From: Nocardioides luteus
Lineage (GTDB): Bacteria; Actinomycetota; Actinomycetes; Propionibacteriales; Nocardioidaceae
NCBI RefSeq assembly: GCF_014648595.1
Contig: NZ_BMRK01000003.1
Location: 251,287-315,286, forward strand
Direction of reading: 5' to 3'
DNA: 64,000 nucleotides
Shown here: positions 16,497 to 27,598 of the stretch, piece after piece
Position numbering within the stretch: position 1 is the stretch's first letter
Layout of the letters: the number at the start of each line of letters is the position of its first letter
Program-made: the position numbers and the translations under genes
Notes under the pieces: generated by a model
Told to the model about the DNA's origin: nothing
The model's database searches: none
What the model saw: only the letters and a program-made list of their open reading frames with translations

Positions 16497-17192
16497 ATGT
16501 CCACACCTCGTATCCGGCTGCGCACCGTGCTCGCGGCGACCGCAGCGGCCGGGTTGCTCGGCCTGACCGGCTGCGGGAGCGACCTGGCCCCCGTCTCGGG
16601 GTCGGCCTCAGCGACCCCGTCACCTGCCGCACCCTCCTCCGAGGCGCCGGCCGAGGAGTCGTCCGCGACCCCGACGCCGGTCCCGACGCCGGTCCCGGCC
16701 GAGGTGCCGGCCTCCGACACTGACGCCACACCGACGCCGAAGCTCGACTGGGGCGGCCCGCTGGCACCCGGTGCCTTCGGCGACATCGAGGCGAAGGGCA
16801 ACGTACGCGCCCTGGTGAAGCGGGGCTGGGTCACCCGAGACACCGCCCGCGAGAAGGTCTGCGAGGGGACGTACTGGAAGTGGGTCGACCAGGTCGGCGA
16901 CGGTGTCGACCTCACCTACGACCCGCAGGGCGAGATCGCCTCCTTCGGGATGAGCAAGCCGGTCCTGAAGACCGCCGAGGGGCTCACCATCGGCAGCACT
17001 CTCAGGGACCTCCAGGACTCCTACGAGGCGGGCTCGCTCCGCACCAACGACTACGGCCAGCCTGTCTTCGTGGCCCGGGACGTCAACAGCTGGATCGGAT
17101 TCCTCCTCACCGGCAGGTCCGGCGACGCGAAGGTCGACTTCATCGAGGTCACGAACGGACACGAGCCCGGTCTGCTGCGCGACGGCTGCTGA
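16497..17192 (+). CDS. Lipoprotein of unknown function
   Basis: 231 residues. A lipoprotein signal ends in LLGLTGC (lipid Cys at residue 23), followed by a Ser/Pro/Thr/Glu-rich linker with a VPTPVPTPVP-like stretch to about residue 75, then a globular domain of ~150 residues with two Cys near its ends that may pair. I do not recognise the domain. AGGAG precedes the ATG. A lone gene with the Cu,Zn superoxide dismutase lipoprotein 71 bp downstream, so both act on the outer face of the membrane. Confidence 0.75.
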   Translation: MSTPRIRLRTVLAATAAAGLLGLTGCGSDLAPVSGSASATPSPAAPSSEAPAEESSATPTPVPTPVPAEVPASDTDATPTPKLDWGGPLAPGAFGDIEAKGNVRALVKRGWVTRDTAREKVCEGTYWKWVDQVGDGVDLTYDPQGEIASFGMSKPVLKTAEGLTIGSTLRDLQDSYEAGSLRTNDYGQPVFVARDVNSWIGFLLTGRSGDAKVDFIEVTNGHEPGLLRDGC

Positions 17193-17263
17193 GCCTGCGG
17201 GCTCCACGGCCCTTCGCGACGTACGGTGGTCGTGACCGGATCCCGTTCTCGTGGAGGTATCCC

Positions 17264-17848
17264 ATGTCCCGTCGTCTCACCATGGCCGCCGCGGCCGTCG
17301 CCTGCGGCGTGCTGACCCTCACCGCCTGTGGGGAGGACTCCGACTCCGGCGAGCGCAACGAGGTCACCGCGAAGCTGGCCGACCCGGGCGGCAAGAACGT
17401 CGGCACCGTCGAGATCGACGAGGACGACGGCGACGCCCAGGTCAGCGTCCGGGTGAAGGGGCTGCCGGAGGGCTACCACGGCTTCCACGTGCACACGACC
17501 GGCAAGTGCGAGGCCGACAGCGCCGCGCCGGACGACCCGGCCAAGACCGGCGACTTCCTGTCCGCGGGCGGCCACCTCAACCCCGACGACAGCGCTCACG
17601 GCGAGCACCTCGGCGACCTGCCGGCGCTGCTGATTCGCTCCGACGGCACCGGCGAGCTCGAGTTCACCGGCCCCTTCACGCTCGACGACCTCCGCGACGA
17701 CGACGGCAGCGCCGTCATGATCCACGCCTCGCCGGACAACTACGCCAACGTGCCCGAGCGCTACGCCCCCAAGGGGCCCGACGAGGACACGACCAAGACC
17801 GGTGACGCCGGCGACCGGATCGCCTGCGCGGTGATCGAGCCCCGCTGA
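17264..17848 (+). CDS. sodC: Superoxide dismutase [Cu-Zn], lipoprotein
   Basis: 194 residues: lipoprotein signal with lipobox LTAC, then the Cu,Zn-SOD fold. Copper/zinc ligands can be followed: GFHVH (two His), GGHLNP, HGEHLGD, and VMIHASPDNY; the active-site Arg is in GDAGDRIACAV and the disulfide Cys in GKC and IAC. The loop between the second and third zinc His has only two residues, far shorter than usual, yet all ligands remain. It would remove extracellular superoxide at the membrane surface. GTGGAGG lies ahead of the ATG. Confidence 0.9.
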   Translation: MSRRLTMAAAAVACGVLTLTACGEDSDSGERNEVTAKLADPGGKNVGTVEIDEDDGDAQVSVRVKGLPEGYHGFHVHTTGKCEADSAAPDDPAKTGDFLSAGGHLNPDDSAHGEHLGDLPALLIRSDGTGELEFTGPFTLDDLRDDDGSAVMIHASPDNYANVPERYAPKGPDEDTTKTGDAGDRIACAVIEPR

Positions 17849-17868
17849 CCCCGCTGGTCGCCATCGAG

Positions 17869-17968
17869 ATGTCGGCCGACAGGCTCTTCGAGCAGCTGGG
17901 CATCGAGCTCGCGCCCCGCGTGGTGACGCGCCGTCTCGTCGCTGACAGGCCCGAATGACAGGCCCGAA
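17869..17968 (+). pseudogene. Possible gene remnant with a 13-bp tandem duplication
   Basis: A 29-codon frame (17869-17958) reads MSADRLFEQLGIEL and on to VADRPE with codon use like real genes, but it has no ribosome site and looks like the tail of a lost gene. It ends in a perfect tandem duplication of TGACAGGCCCGAA (17943-17955, 17956-17968). I cannot name the parent gene. Confidence 0.25.
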
Positions 17969-18008
17969 ATGAGACGACGTACGCCGCGTTCGACTGCAGA
18001 CTAACTGC

Positions 18009-18497
18009 GTGACCACCGAACTCACCGAGACCGACATGGCCCACCTGCGTCGCTGCCTGGAGCTGGCGGCGGAGGCGCTGGCGGATGGTGACGGACCGTT
18101 CGGTTCCGTCCTGGCCGACGGCGACGGCAACGCCCTCCAGGAGGGTCGCAACCGGGAGCACTCGACCGGCGACCCGACCGCCCATCCGGAGATCGAGCTC
18201 GCCCGCTGGGCGGGCATGAACCTCGACGCGGACACTCGCGCCCGCGCCACCGTCTACACCTCCGGCGAGCACTGTCCGATGTGCTCGGCCGCCCACGGCT
18301 GGTCCGGTGTCGGCCGGATCGTCTACATCGCCTCATCCGAGCAGCTGACCGGGTGGCGCGCCGGCTGGGGTGCGCCCGAGTCGCCGGTGCGGGGGCTGCC
18401 GATCCAAGAGGTCGCCACGGAGGTCGAGGTCGTCGGCCCGGTCCCTGAGCTGGTCGAGGAGATCCGCGCGCTCCACCAGCAGGCCGCGGGCGCCTGA
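18009..18497 (+). CDS. Zinc-dependent nucleoside/cytidine deaminase-family protein
   Basis: 162 residues with the deaminase signature: His59 and Glu61 in AHPEIELA and Cys89, Cys92 in HCPMCSAA bind zinc and activate water. It resembles guanine or cytosine deaminases more than the tRNA deaminase TadA, since the motif is HPE instead of HAE and the tail is longer. The GTG start gives the usual N-terminal helix; an ATG at 18036 is a shorter alternative. A single gene, convergent with the serine hydrolase. Confidence 0.83.
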   Translation: MTTELTETDMAHLRRCLELAAEALADGDGPFGSVLADGDGNALQEGRNREHSTGDPTAHPEIELARWAGMNLDADTRARATVYTSGEHCPMCSAAHGWSGVGRIVYIASSEQLTGWRAGWGAPESPVRGLPIQEVATEVEVVGPVPELVEEIRALHQQAAGA

Positions 18498-18517
18498 GGC
18501 TCTCCGCGCTTCGAGGC

Positions 18518-19468
18518 TCAGGCCGCGAAGGCGTCGATGTCGTCCGCGATCCTGTCCCCGGTGAGCGAGGCCTGCTGCTCGTCGAGGATCTGCGCCAGCG
18601 CGGGGAGCGTCTCGGAGCCGGCGGCCAGTCCGACCGCGACGAGGTCGTGCTCGGGCACGATCATCCAGGCCGCCCGATAGCCGGGCAGGCGGCCGTTGAG
18701 ATACAGCTGACCGGACCGCCCGATCGCCCAGCCGAAGCCGTAGCGCATCGGGTCGTCCGCCCGCGTCCGGACCGTACGCACCACCGCGAGCAGCTCGGGG
18801 CGCGCGAGCAGCTGCTCGCCGACCGTCAGCAGGTCCGCGGCCGTTGCGCACAGCCCGCCGCTGGGCCGCCGACCTCGCGGGTAGCTCGCGCCGGGCAGCA
18901 CCTGGCCCTGCTCGGTGCCCGGGACCAGGTCCGCCGGCACCGTGAACGTCGTGCGTGTCAGGCCCCACGGCCGGAGCAGGGTGTGGTCGAGTGCTTCCTC
19001 GTAGCTGCCGCCCGCGAGCGAGGCGAGCAGCGCTCCGGCGACGAAGTAGTTGCCGTTGTAGTACTCCCAACGCTTCCCCGGAGGTCGCACCTGCCCGGCT
19101 CCGAGCACGAGCCGGGCGGCCTCGCCGAGCGCGCCCTCCCCGTCGCCGATCGCGGCGACGGCGTCGGCGGTCACGACCGGCGCCAGCCCCGAGGTCTGGG
19201 CGAGCAGGTGAGCGACGCTCAGGCCGAGGTCCGCTCCGGAGCCGATCGGTCCCAGGTCCGCGACCGGGGTCTCCAGGTCCACGTCGGCCTTCTCGGCCGC
19301 GACCACGGTCGCGATCGCGGTGAGGGGCTTCGTCAGCGATGCGATCCGGAACGGGGTCTCGGCGGTGGCCGCACCCTGCCCGTCGGTCTCGCGACGACCC
19401 GAGCGGCTCACCCCGACGACGGCGTCGACGGCGTTCCCCAGCGGGCTGAGGTCGATCTGGTGACGCAT
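18518..19468 (-). CDS. Serine hydrolase, class C beta-lactamase/esterase family
   Basis: 316 residues. Ser44 and Lys47 in ASLTK form the SxxK motif, YYNGNY supplies the YxN motif, and SHAL-like helices typical of the fold are visible. No signal peptide, so it is more likely a cytoplasmic esterase or peptidase than a true beta-lactamase. It diverges from the TetR gene; the two TetR-type operators at 19509-19540 lie 40 bp upstream of its start and may govern it too. Confidence 0.85.
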   Translation of the reverse strand: MRHQIDLSPLGNAVDAVVGVSRSGRRETDGQGAATAETPFRIASLTKPLTAIATVVAAEKADVDLETPVADLGPIGSGADLGLSVAHLLAQTSGLAPVVTADAVAAIGDGEGALGEAARLVLGAGQVRPPGKRWEYYNGNYFVAGALLASLAGGSYEEALDHTLLRPWGLTRTTFTVPADLVPGTEQGQVLPGASYPRGRRPSGGLCATAADLLTVGEQLLARPELLAVVRTVRTRADDPMRYGFGWAIGRSGQLYLNGRLPGYRAAWMIVPEHDLVAVGLAAGSETLPALAQILDEQQASLTGDRIADDIDAFAA

Positions 19469-19508
19469 GGCGCCAGTGTGGCAGGGGTGTGGCGCGGACC
19501 ACGACTAA

Positions 19509-19540
19509 TTGCATTGACTGCAACTTGCACTCACTGCAAG
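19509..19540. promoter_or_regulatory. Two adjacent TetR-type operators
   Basis: TTGCATTGACTGCAA (19509-19523) and CTTGCACTCACTGCAAG (19524-19540) are both perfect dyads of the form TTGCA-N5-TGCAA with 16 bp between centres. They lie between the serine hydrolase and the TetR gene, ten bases before the TetR ATG. Such twin sites fit cooperative binding by the adjacent TetR protein and control of both divergent genes. Confidence 0.7.
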
Positions 19541-19549
19541 AATAGTTCC

Positions 19550-21835
<2,286 letters not shown>

Positions 21836-21849
21836 CGCTGTGCCGCTCG

Positions 21850-21887
21850 ACGGCCCTGACCAGCAGATTCCTGCTGGTCAGGGCCGT
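21850..21887. terminator. Strong hairpin terminator after the efflux pump
   Basis: A perfect 17-bp stem (21850-21866 with 21871-21887) closes a four-base loop ATTC. It lies 14 bp after the pump stop and 51 bp before the next gene. Only a short T-rich tail follows. Confidence 0.85.
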
Positions 21888-21938
21888 TGTCGTGAAAGTA
21901 CGTGGCACACCGGTGCGCGTGCCCCTAGGCTCCCGCGC

Positions 21939-22796
21939 ATGTCTTCCCCGACGCCGACCTTCGTCCTCGTCCACGGCGCCTTCGCCAACTCGTTCTCGTT
22001 CGCACCGCTGCAGGCCGAGCTCGCCCTGCGGGGTCACCGCTCGCTGGCCGTCGACCTCCCCGGTCACGGCTTCGGGGCCACCTTCCCGGAGGCCTACCAG
22101 GCGCCGCAGGACCCCGCCGCGCTGGCGACCGCGCCGGGCGCGCTCAAGGGCGTGACCCTGGCCGACAACGTGGCTCATCTGGTCTCGGTGCTCGAGCGGG
22201 CCAAGGAGCACGGACCCGTGGTCGTGGTCGCCCACAGCCGCGGCGGGGTCACCCTCACCGCAGCCGCCAACGCGCGCCCGGACCTGATCGACCAGATGGT
22301 CTACGTCTCGGCCTGGGCGCCGGTGGAGCTGGATGCCGCTGCGTACAACGCCGAGCCGGAGATGGCCTCCTTCGACGCCTCCGTGCTCATCGGAGCGGCG
22401 GCCGCCAACCCGGCCGACGTCGGCCTGCTGCGCTGCAACTTCCGCACCGCCTCCCCGGAGACCCTCGCCGGCCTCAAGCACGCCTTCATGGCCGACGGCA
22501 CCGACGACGAGTTCCGCGCCTTCCTCAACACCTTCCAGCCCGACGAGAACCTGGACGCAGGCGGGCCCGAGGACCGCGCGCAGGCGGAGACCTGGGGCAC
22601 GATCCCGCGCGCGTACATCCGCCTCAGCGAGGACGTCAGCATGCCGCCCGCCATGCAGGACCGGCTCATCCGCGAGGGCGACGCCCTCACCCCGGACAAC
22701 CCGTACGTCGTCCACACCCTCACCTCCAGCCACCTCCGCTGGCTCGTCCACCCCGCCCCAGCGGCCGACCTCCTCGCTGAACTCGCAGCCGCCTGA
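21939..22796 (+). CDS. Alpha/beta hydrolase
   Basis: 285 residues with FVLVHGAF at the N-terminus, nucleophile Ser in VAHSRGGV, and a C-terminal His region. No signal peptide. The fold resembles the EstC/salicylate-esterase-like hydrolases; substrate unknown. The ATG at 21939 gives the normal short lead-in to the first strand, while the longer open frame runs through the preceding terminator hairpin. A single gene, followed by the nested inverted repeats at 22806. Confidence 0.8.
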   Translation: MSSPTPTFVLVHGAFANSFSFAPLQAELALRGHRSLAVDLPGHGFGATFPEAYQAPQDPAALATAPGALKGVTLADNVAHLVSVLERAKEHGPVVVVAHSRGGVTLTAAANARPDLIDQMVYVSAWAPVELDAAAYNAEPEMASFDASVLIGAAAANPADVGLLRCNFRTASPETLAGLKHAFMADGTDDEFRAFLNTFQPDENLDAGGPEDRAQAETWGTIPRAYIRLSEDVSMPPAMQDRLIREGDALTPDNPYVVHTLTSSHLRWLVHPAPAADLLAELAAA

Positions 22797-22805
22797 CCCA
22801 TCGCC

Positions 22806-22959
22806 CGAGTCGGCGCATCTGCCCCACTTCCAGACGCCGAGTCGGCGCAACTGCCTCACGTACCCGACGGGGACTGGGACAAACGCGCCGACTCGACACT
22901 CTGGGCCGAGGCAGTTGCGCCGACTCGGCGGTTATTTGTGGGGCAGATGCGCCGACTCG
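22806..22959. repeat. Nested perfect inverted repeats sharing a GAGTCGGCGC core
   Basis: The intergenic stretch holds an outer pair of perfect 22-bp arms (22806-22827 and 22938-22959) and an inner pair of perfect 23-bp arms (22835-22857 and 22908-22930). All four contain the 10-bp core GAGTCGGCGC or its complement, and a fifth core copy sits in the middle (22885-22894). The 154-bp block could fold into one long bulged hairpin. It begins 10 bp after the hydrolase stop and ends 110 bp before the ceramidase start. Apart from this block the 22797-23069 gap shows nothing recognisable. Confidence 0.8.
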
Positions 22960-23069
22960 GCGAGAGAGTTCTGGCGGCAATCGGACGTTGCAGGCCGCCA
23001 CCTGTCCACGTACTAGGTCATCTGACCAGGACTCTTGACCAGAGGAACCCCGGCAGGCATTCTCCTGCT

Positions 23070-25193
23070 ATGACCTGCGCCACATGGAAGACCGCGTCGG
23101 CAGCTGCGCTGATGGCGGTCGCCACTCTCGGAGCCGTGACGTCTCCCCCCTCTGCCACGGCGGCCACGGCCGTCCCCACCGATGCCCACACCGCCGCCCT
23201 CGACGCCTCGGCCGCACGAGCCGCCGACTCGAGCTCCGCCGACTACCTCGTCGGCCGCGGCGTAGCCGACGTCACCGGCGAGGTCGCCGAGGCCGGGATG
23301 ATGGGTTACGCCGACCTCGGCCAGGTCAGCAGCGGCCTGCACATGCGGCAGCATGCCCGCGCGTTCGTGATCGCCGACCCGGACTCCGGTGAGCGCGTGG
23401 TCCACGTCCTCGCCGACGCCGGGATGATCTTCCAGAGCGTGCGCGACGCGGTGCTCGCCAAGCTGGAGCAGCGCTACGGCGACACCTACACCGAGCGCAA
23501 CGTGATGCTGACCGCGACGCACACGCACGCGGCGCCGGGCGGCTTCTCGCACCACACGCTCTACAACGTCACCACGCTGGGCTACCACGGCAAGACGTTC
23601 CGCGCCCTGGTCGACGGCATCGTCTCCTCGATCGAGCGGGCCGACTCCGACCTCGCCCCGGCTCAGCTGAGCCTGTCGACCAGCGAGCTGACCAACGCCA
23701 ACGTCAACCGCTCGAAGACCGCGTTCGACCGCAACCCGGAGGCCGACAAGGCCCACTTCCCGAACGGTGTCGACACCCGCAGCACCACCCTCCAGGTGCG
23801 CCGCGACGGCGAGCTCGACGGGGTCATCAACTGGTTCCCGGTCCACGCGACGAGCATGTCGACCAACAACACCCTGGTGAGCCCCGACAACAAGGGCTAC
23901 GCCGAGTACGCCTGGGAGCGGCTCGAGCACGGCGTCGACCACGTCGCCGACAGCGAGGACCCCGACTTCGTCGCCTCCTTCGCGCAGACGAACTCCGGCG
24001 ACATGTCACCCAACCTCAACCTGCGGCCCTCCGACGGCCCGACCACCGACGAGTTCGAGAACACCCGGATCATCGGCACCAGGACGTACGACGCGGCGCG
24101 GAGCGGCCTCGACGACGACCGCCCGCTGACCGGCGGCGTCGACTCCCGGATCGTCTACGTGAACATGGCGAACACCGACGTACGCTCCGAGTTCACGCCC
24201 GACGGCAAACCCCACAAGACCTGCCAGGCAGCGCTCGGAGCCTCGTTCGCGGCGGGCAGCACCGAGGACGGCGGCGGCGGGCTGCCGATCTTCAAGGAGG
24301 GCAAGGACGGCGGCAACCCGGCGGTCGGCCTGATCTCCGAGGCGCTCTACACCGCCAGCCCCGCGCTACGCGCCTGCCAGGGCTCGAAGGAGATCCTGCT
24401 CCCGGTCGGCGCGCTCGACATGGTGCAGCAGAAGCTGCCGCTGCAGCTGGTCCGGATCGGCGACTTCTACGTGGTCGGGATCCCGGCCGAGGTCACCGTC
24501 GTCTCCGGTCTCCGGATCCGCCAGGCCGTGGCCGAGGCGGTCGGCACCGACACCGACCACGTGCTCGTCCAGGGCTACGCCAACGCCTACGCCCACTACC
24601 TGACCACACCGGAGGAGTACGACGCCAAGGAGTACGAGGGCGCGTCGACGCTCTTCGGCCGCTACGAGCTCCCCGCGTTCATGCAGACCGCGTCCGACCT
24701 GGGCGCGGCGATGCGAACCGGCGTCGAGGTGCCGCTCGGGCAGAAGGAGGGCGACCGCAGCGCCACCCAGTTCCCCGCCCTCCAGGGCTCCGTGGTCGCC
24801 GACGCCCCGCCGATCGGCAAGTCGTACGGCGACGTGCTGACCGCGCCGAGCGCGACGTACCGCCCCGGTCAGCAGGTGAGCGTGACCTTCGCGGGCGCGC
24901 ACCCCAACAACAACCTGCACCACGGCGGCAGCTACCTCTCCGTGGAGCGGAAGGTCACGACCGCCTCCGGCGCGACGAAGTGGGAGCGGGTCGCCGACGA
25001 CAGCGACTGGTCGACCAAGCTCCACTGGTCGCGCTACGGCGTGGCCGCGTCGAAGGTGAGGATCACCTGGGACGTGCCGGAGGACACCGAGCCCGGCAGC
25101 TACCGGGTCCGCTACTTCGGTGACGCGCGCAGCCTGCTCGGCGCGACGAAGTCGATCAGCGGCACCAGCCCGGCGTTCGCGGTGGTCGACTGA
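23070..25193 (+). CDS. Secreted neutral/alkaline ceramidase
   Basis: 707 residues. A signal peptide runs to about Ala34. The ceramidase zinc and catalytic motifs are intact: THTHAAPGG (His151, His153), PVHATSMS (His259) and TNSGDMSPN with nucleophile Ser313; a C-terminal immunoglobulin-like domain follows. Neutral ceramidase cleaves the amide bond of ceramide to give sphingosine and a fatty acid, here outside the cell. The ATG at 23070 lacks a strong ribosome site but gives the only proper signal peptide. First gene of five coupled genes, one of which is a sphingomyelinase that would provide its substrate. Confidence 0.9.
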   Translation: MTCATWKTASAAALMAVATLGAVTSPPSATAATAVPTDAHTAALDASAARAADSSSADYLVGRGVADVTGEVAEAGMMGYADLGQVSSGLHMRQHARAFVIADPDSGERVVHVLADAGMIFQSVRDAVLAKLEQRYGDTYTERNVMLTATHTHAAPGGFSHHTLYNVTTLGYHGKTFRALVDGIVSSIERADSDLAPAQLSLSTSELTNANVNRSKTAFDRNPEADKAHFPNGVDTRSTTLQVRRDGELDGVINWFPVHATSMSTNNTLVSPDNKGYAEYAWERLEHGVDHVADSEDPDFVASFAQTNSGDMSPNLNLRPSDGPTTDEFENTRIIGTRTYDAARSGLDDDRPLTGGVDSRIVYVNMANTDVRSEFTPDGKPHKTCQAALGASFAAGSTEDGGGGLPIFKEGKDGGNPAVGLISEALYTASPALRACQGSKEILLPVGALDMVQQKLPLQLVRIGDFYVVGIPAEVTVVSGLRIRQAVAEAVGTDTDHVLVQGYANAYAHYLTTPEEYDAKEYEGASTLFGRYELPAFMQTASDLGAAMRTGVEVPLGQKEGDRSATQFPALQGSVVADAPPIGKSYGDVLTAPSATYRPGQQVSVTFAGAHPNNNLHHGGSYLSVERKVTTASGATKWERVADDSDWSTKLHWSRYGVAASKVRITWDVPEDTEPGSYRVRYFGDARSLLGATKSISGTSPAFAVVD

Positions 25194-27598
25194 TGCGCCT
25201 GACAGCAGCGGGGATCGCGGCGGTCTGCGCCGCCGCGGTCCTGGTCCCCGCCGGCGCCTCGGCCGCGCCGGCCCCGGCCACCGAGACCCTGAAGATCGAA
25301 ACAGTCTCCAACCGGGCCGACCTGATCTCCGACGACGACGCGCTGGTGCGCGTCACCCTGCCGACCGGTGCCGCCGTCGACGACCTGACGATCTCGCTGA
25401 AGGGCGACGGCAAGAAGCGTGACGTCACCGACGCCTTCGCCGAGCGCCCCAACGGCCAGATCGAGGGGATCGTCAGCGACCTCCGGGTCGGCACCAACGA
25501 CCTGACCGCGCGCCTCACCGACGGTCGCGGCGCCCGCCTCACGATCACCAACCACCCGCGCGGCGGCCCGATCTTCTCCGGCCCGCAGCTGCAGCCGTGG
25601 CGCTGCCAGCCCACCGCGACCGACGAGCAGTGCAACCAGGAGCCGACGATCAGCTGGCTCTACAAGTCGACCAACCCGCTGCTCGACGGCCTGCAGACGT
25701 ACGACCCGGCGAAGCCGCCGCGCGACGTCGCGAAGACGACGACCGACGAGGGTGTGCGGGTGCCGTTCATCGTCCGGGTCGAGACCGGCTACCAGAACCG
25801 CGACCAGTACCGGATCGCCGTTCTCTGGCAGCCCGACCAGGAGTGGCAGCGCTGGACCCCTCAGGAGCAGTGGAACAACAAGCTGTTCATCCCCCACGGC
25901 GGCAGCTGCGGCGTCGACCACGAGGTCGGCAGCGCGCCGACCAAGGACTACGCCGGCACCTTCGACCTCGGCATCCCGGTCGTCGCCGACGCGCTCGGTG
26001 ACAGCCCGACGGTGGCGCTCGGCCGCGGCTTCGCGATGCTCTCGACCGCGCTGTCCAACACCGGCCACAACTGCAACGTCGCCAGTGCGGCCGAGTCGCT
26101 GATCATGGCCAAGGAGCACCTCGTCGAGACGTACGGCGACCTGCGCTACACGATCGGCAGCGGCTGCTCCGGCGGCTCGATCGCGCAGCAGACCATCGCC
26201 AACGCCTACCCGGGGATCTACCAGGGCCTGGTCGTGACCTGCTCCTACCCCGACACGCTCTCGCCGGGCCTGCAGTTCTCCGACTACCACCTGCTCCGGA
26301 AGTACTTCGAGAGCTCCGAGCGGCTCACCGACGGCAAGTTCTGGAACCCGCTGCAGTGGGCCGCGGTCGAGGGCCACCTGCTGCCGCTCAACGCGGTCAC
26401 CGCCGACGAGGGGCTCTTCAAGCAGGCGGTCATGCCGACCCACCCGTGCTCGGGCGTGACGGACGAGGAGCGGTACGACCCGGAGACGAACCCTGGCGGC
26501 GTACGCTGCTCGATCATCGACGGCTCGATCAACATCTTCGGCCCGCGGCCGGAGAGCGACTGGACGCCTCAGGAGAAGCAGATCGGGCGCGGCTTCGCAG
26601 GCTCGCCACTGGACAACACCGGGGTGCAGTACGGCCTCGAGGCGCTCCGCGCCGGGGTGATCACCCCGGCACAGTTCGTGGACGTCAACGAGAAGATCGG
26701 CGGCCTCAGCATCGACGTGCAGCCGCGTCCCGAGCGCTCGACCGCCGACGAGACCGCCCTCGCCAACGCCTACCGCAGCGGCATGGTCAACACCGCCAGC
26801 AACATGGGCGACGTCGCGATCATCGACCACCGCGGACCCGACCCGGGGATCGCCCACGACGCCCGCTGGGCCTGGGCGATGCGCGACCGGCTGACCCGGG
26901 AGCAGGGCCACGCGGACAACCAGGTGATCTGGTACGGCGTGACCCCGCTCATCGGCGACCCGAGCTACTCCAAGGAGGCGCTGCTCGCCATGGACCGCTG
27001 GCTCGCCGAGGTCGAGAAGGACGAGCGCGACGTACCGCTGGCCGACAAGGTGGTCCAGGACCGTCCCGGTGACATCCACGACCGGTGCACCCAGACCCAG
27101 GGCATCTCCAGCAAGGACGGGCTGTTCCTGCCGGTCGCGGACCCGCTGCTGGACGACCTGACCGGTGGCGCCCTCGACGGTCTGAACAAGGCGCTGAACC
27201 CGGTCCTCGACCCGGCGCTCAACCTCGTCGTCGACCCGGTCTCCGACGTGGTCTGCGGTCTCGGTCCGGTCAGCGACCTGGTCAAGACCGACCTGGCCAC
27301 GCCGCGGATCATGGCCGGCGACAACAACTACTCCGACAACGCCAAGTGCCATCTGAAGCCGCTCCAGCGCACCGACGACTACGGCGCGTTCGGTCTCGAC
27401 GACAAGCAGTGGGCGCGGCTGCAGGCCGTCTTCCCCGACGGCGTCTGCGACTACAGCAAGCCGGGCATCGGCTTCTCGAAGACGGTGCCATGGCTGACCT
27501 ACCAGAGCGAGGACGGCTCCGTGGTCTACGGCGGTACGCCGATGGCCGACCCGCCGATCTCGGAGCCGCTCGCGCCGCGACCGGGGAAGCGCTCATGA
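25193..27598 (+). CDS. Secreted DUF6351-family protein, probable esterase/hydrolase
   Basis: 801 residues with a signal peptide (MRLTAAGIAAVCAAAVLVPA, cleavage near residue 24). It matches the large actinobacterial DUF6351 group; I recognise GSGCSGGSIAQQ, resembling a serine-hydrolase elbow, in the middle and several Cys that could form disulfides. Function is not established. The start overlaps the ceramidase stop by one base and its own stop overlaps the sphingomyelinase start by four, so the three secreted enzymes are made together. A lipid or acyl-ester substrate would fit, but this is inference from neighbours. Confidence 0.8.
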   Translation: MRLTAAGIAAVCAAAVLVPAGASAAPAPATETLKIETVSNRADLISDDDALVRVTLPTGAAVDDLTISLKGDGKKRDVTDAFAERPNGQIEGIVSDLRVGTNDLTARLTDGRGARLTITNHPRGGPIFSGPQLQPWRCQPTATDEQCNQEPTISWLYKSTNPLLDGLQTYDPAKPPRDVAKTTTDEGVRVPFIVRVETGYQNRDQYRIAVLWQPDQEWQRWTPQEQWNNKLFIPHGGSCGVDHEVGSAPTKDYAGTFDLGIPVVADALGDSPTVALGRGFAMLSTALSNTGHNCNVASAAESLIMAKEHLVETYGDLRYTIGSGCSGGSIAQQTIANAYPGIYQGLVVTCSYPDTLSPGLQFSDYHLLRKYFESSERLTDGKFWNPLQWAAVEGHLLPLNAVTADEGLFKQAVMPTHPCSGVTDEERYDPETNPGGVRCSIIDGSINIFGPRPESDWTPQEKQIGRGFAGSPLDNTGVQYGLEALRAGVITPAQFVDVNEKIGGLSIDVQPRPERSTADETALANAYRSGMVNTASNMGDVAIIDHRGPDPGIAHDARWAWAMRDRLTREQGHADNQVIWYGVTPLIGDPSYSKEALLAMDRWLAEVEKDERDVPLADKVVQDRPGDIHDRCTQTQGISSKDGLFLPVADPLLDDLTGGALDGLNKALNPVLDPALNLVVDPVSDVVCGLGPVSDLVKTDLATPRIMAGDNNYSDNAKCHLKPLQRTDDYGAFGLDDKQWARLQAVFPDGVCDYSKPGIGFSKTVPWLTYQSEDGSVVYGGTPMADPPISEPLAPRPGKRS

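Noticed and set aside
22938-23069. Upstream start extending the ceramidase by 44 residues
   Set aside because: The extension runs through an arm of the inverted repeats and would bury the signal peptide inside the protein.
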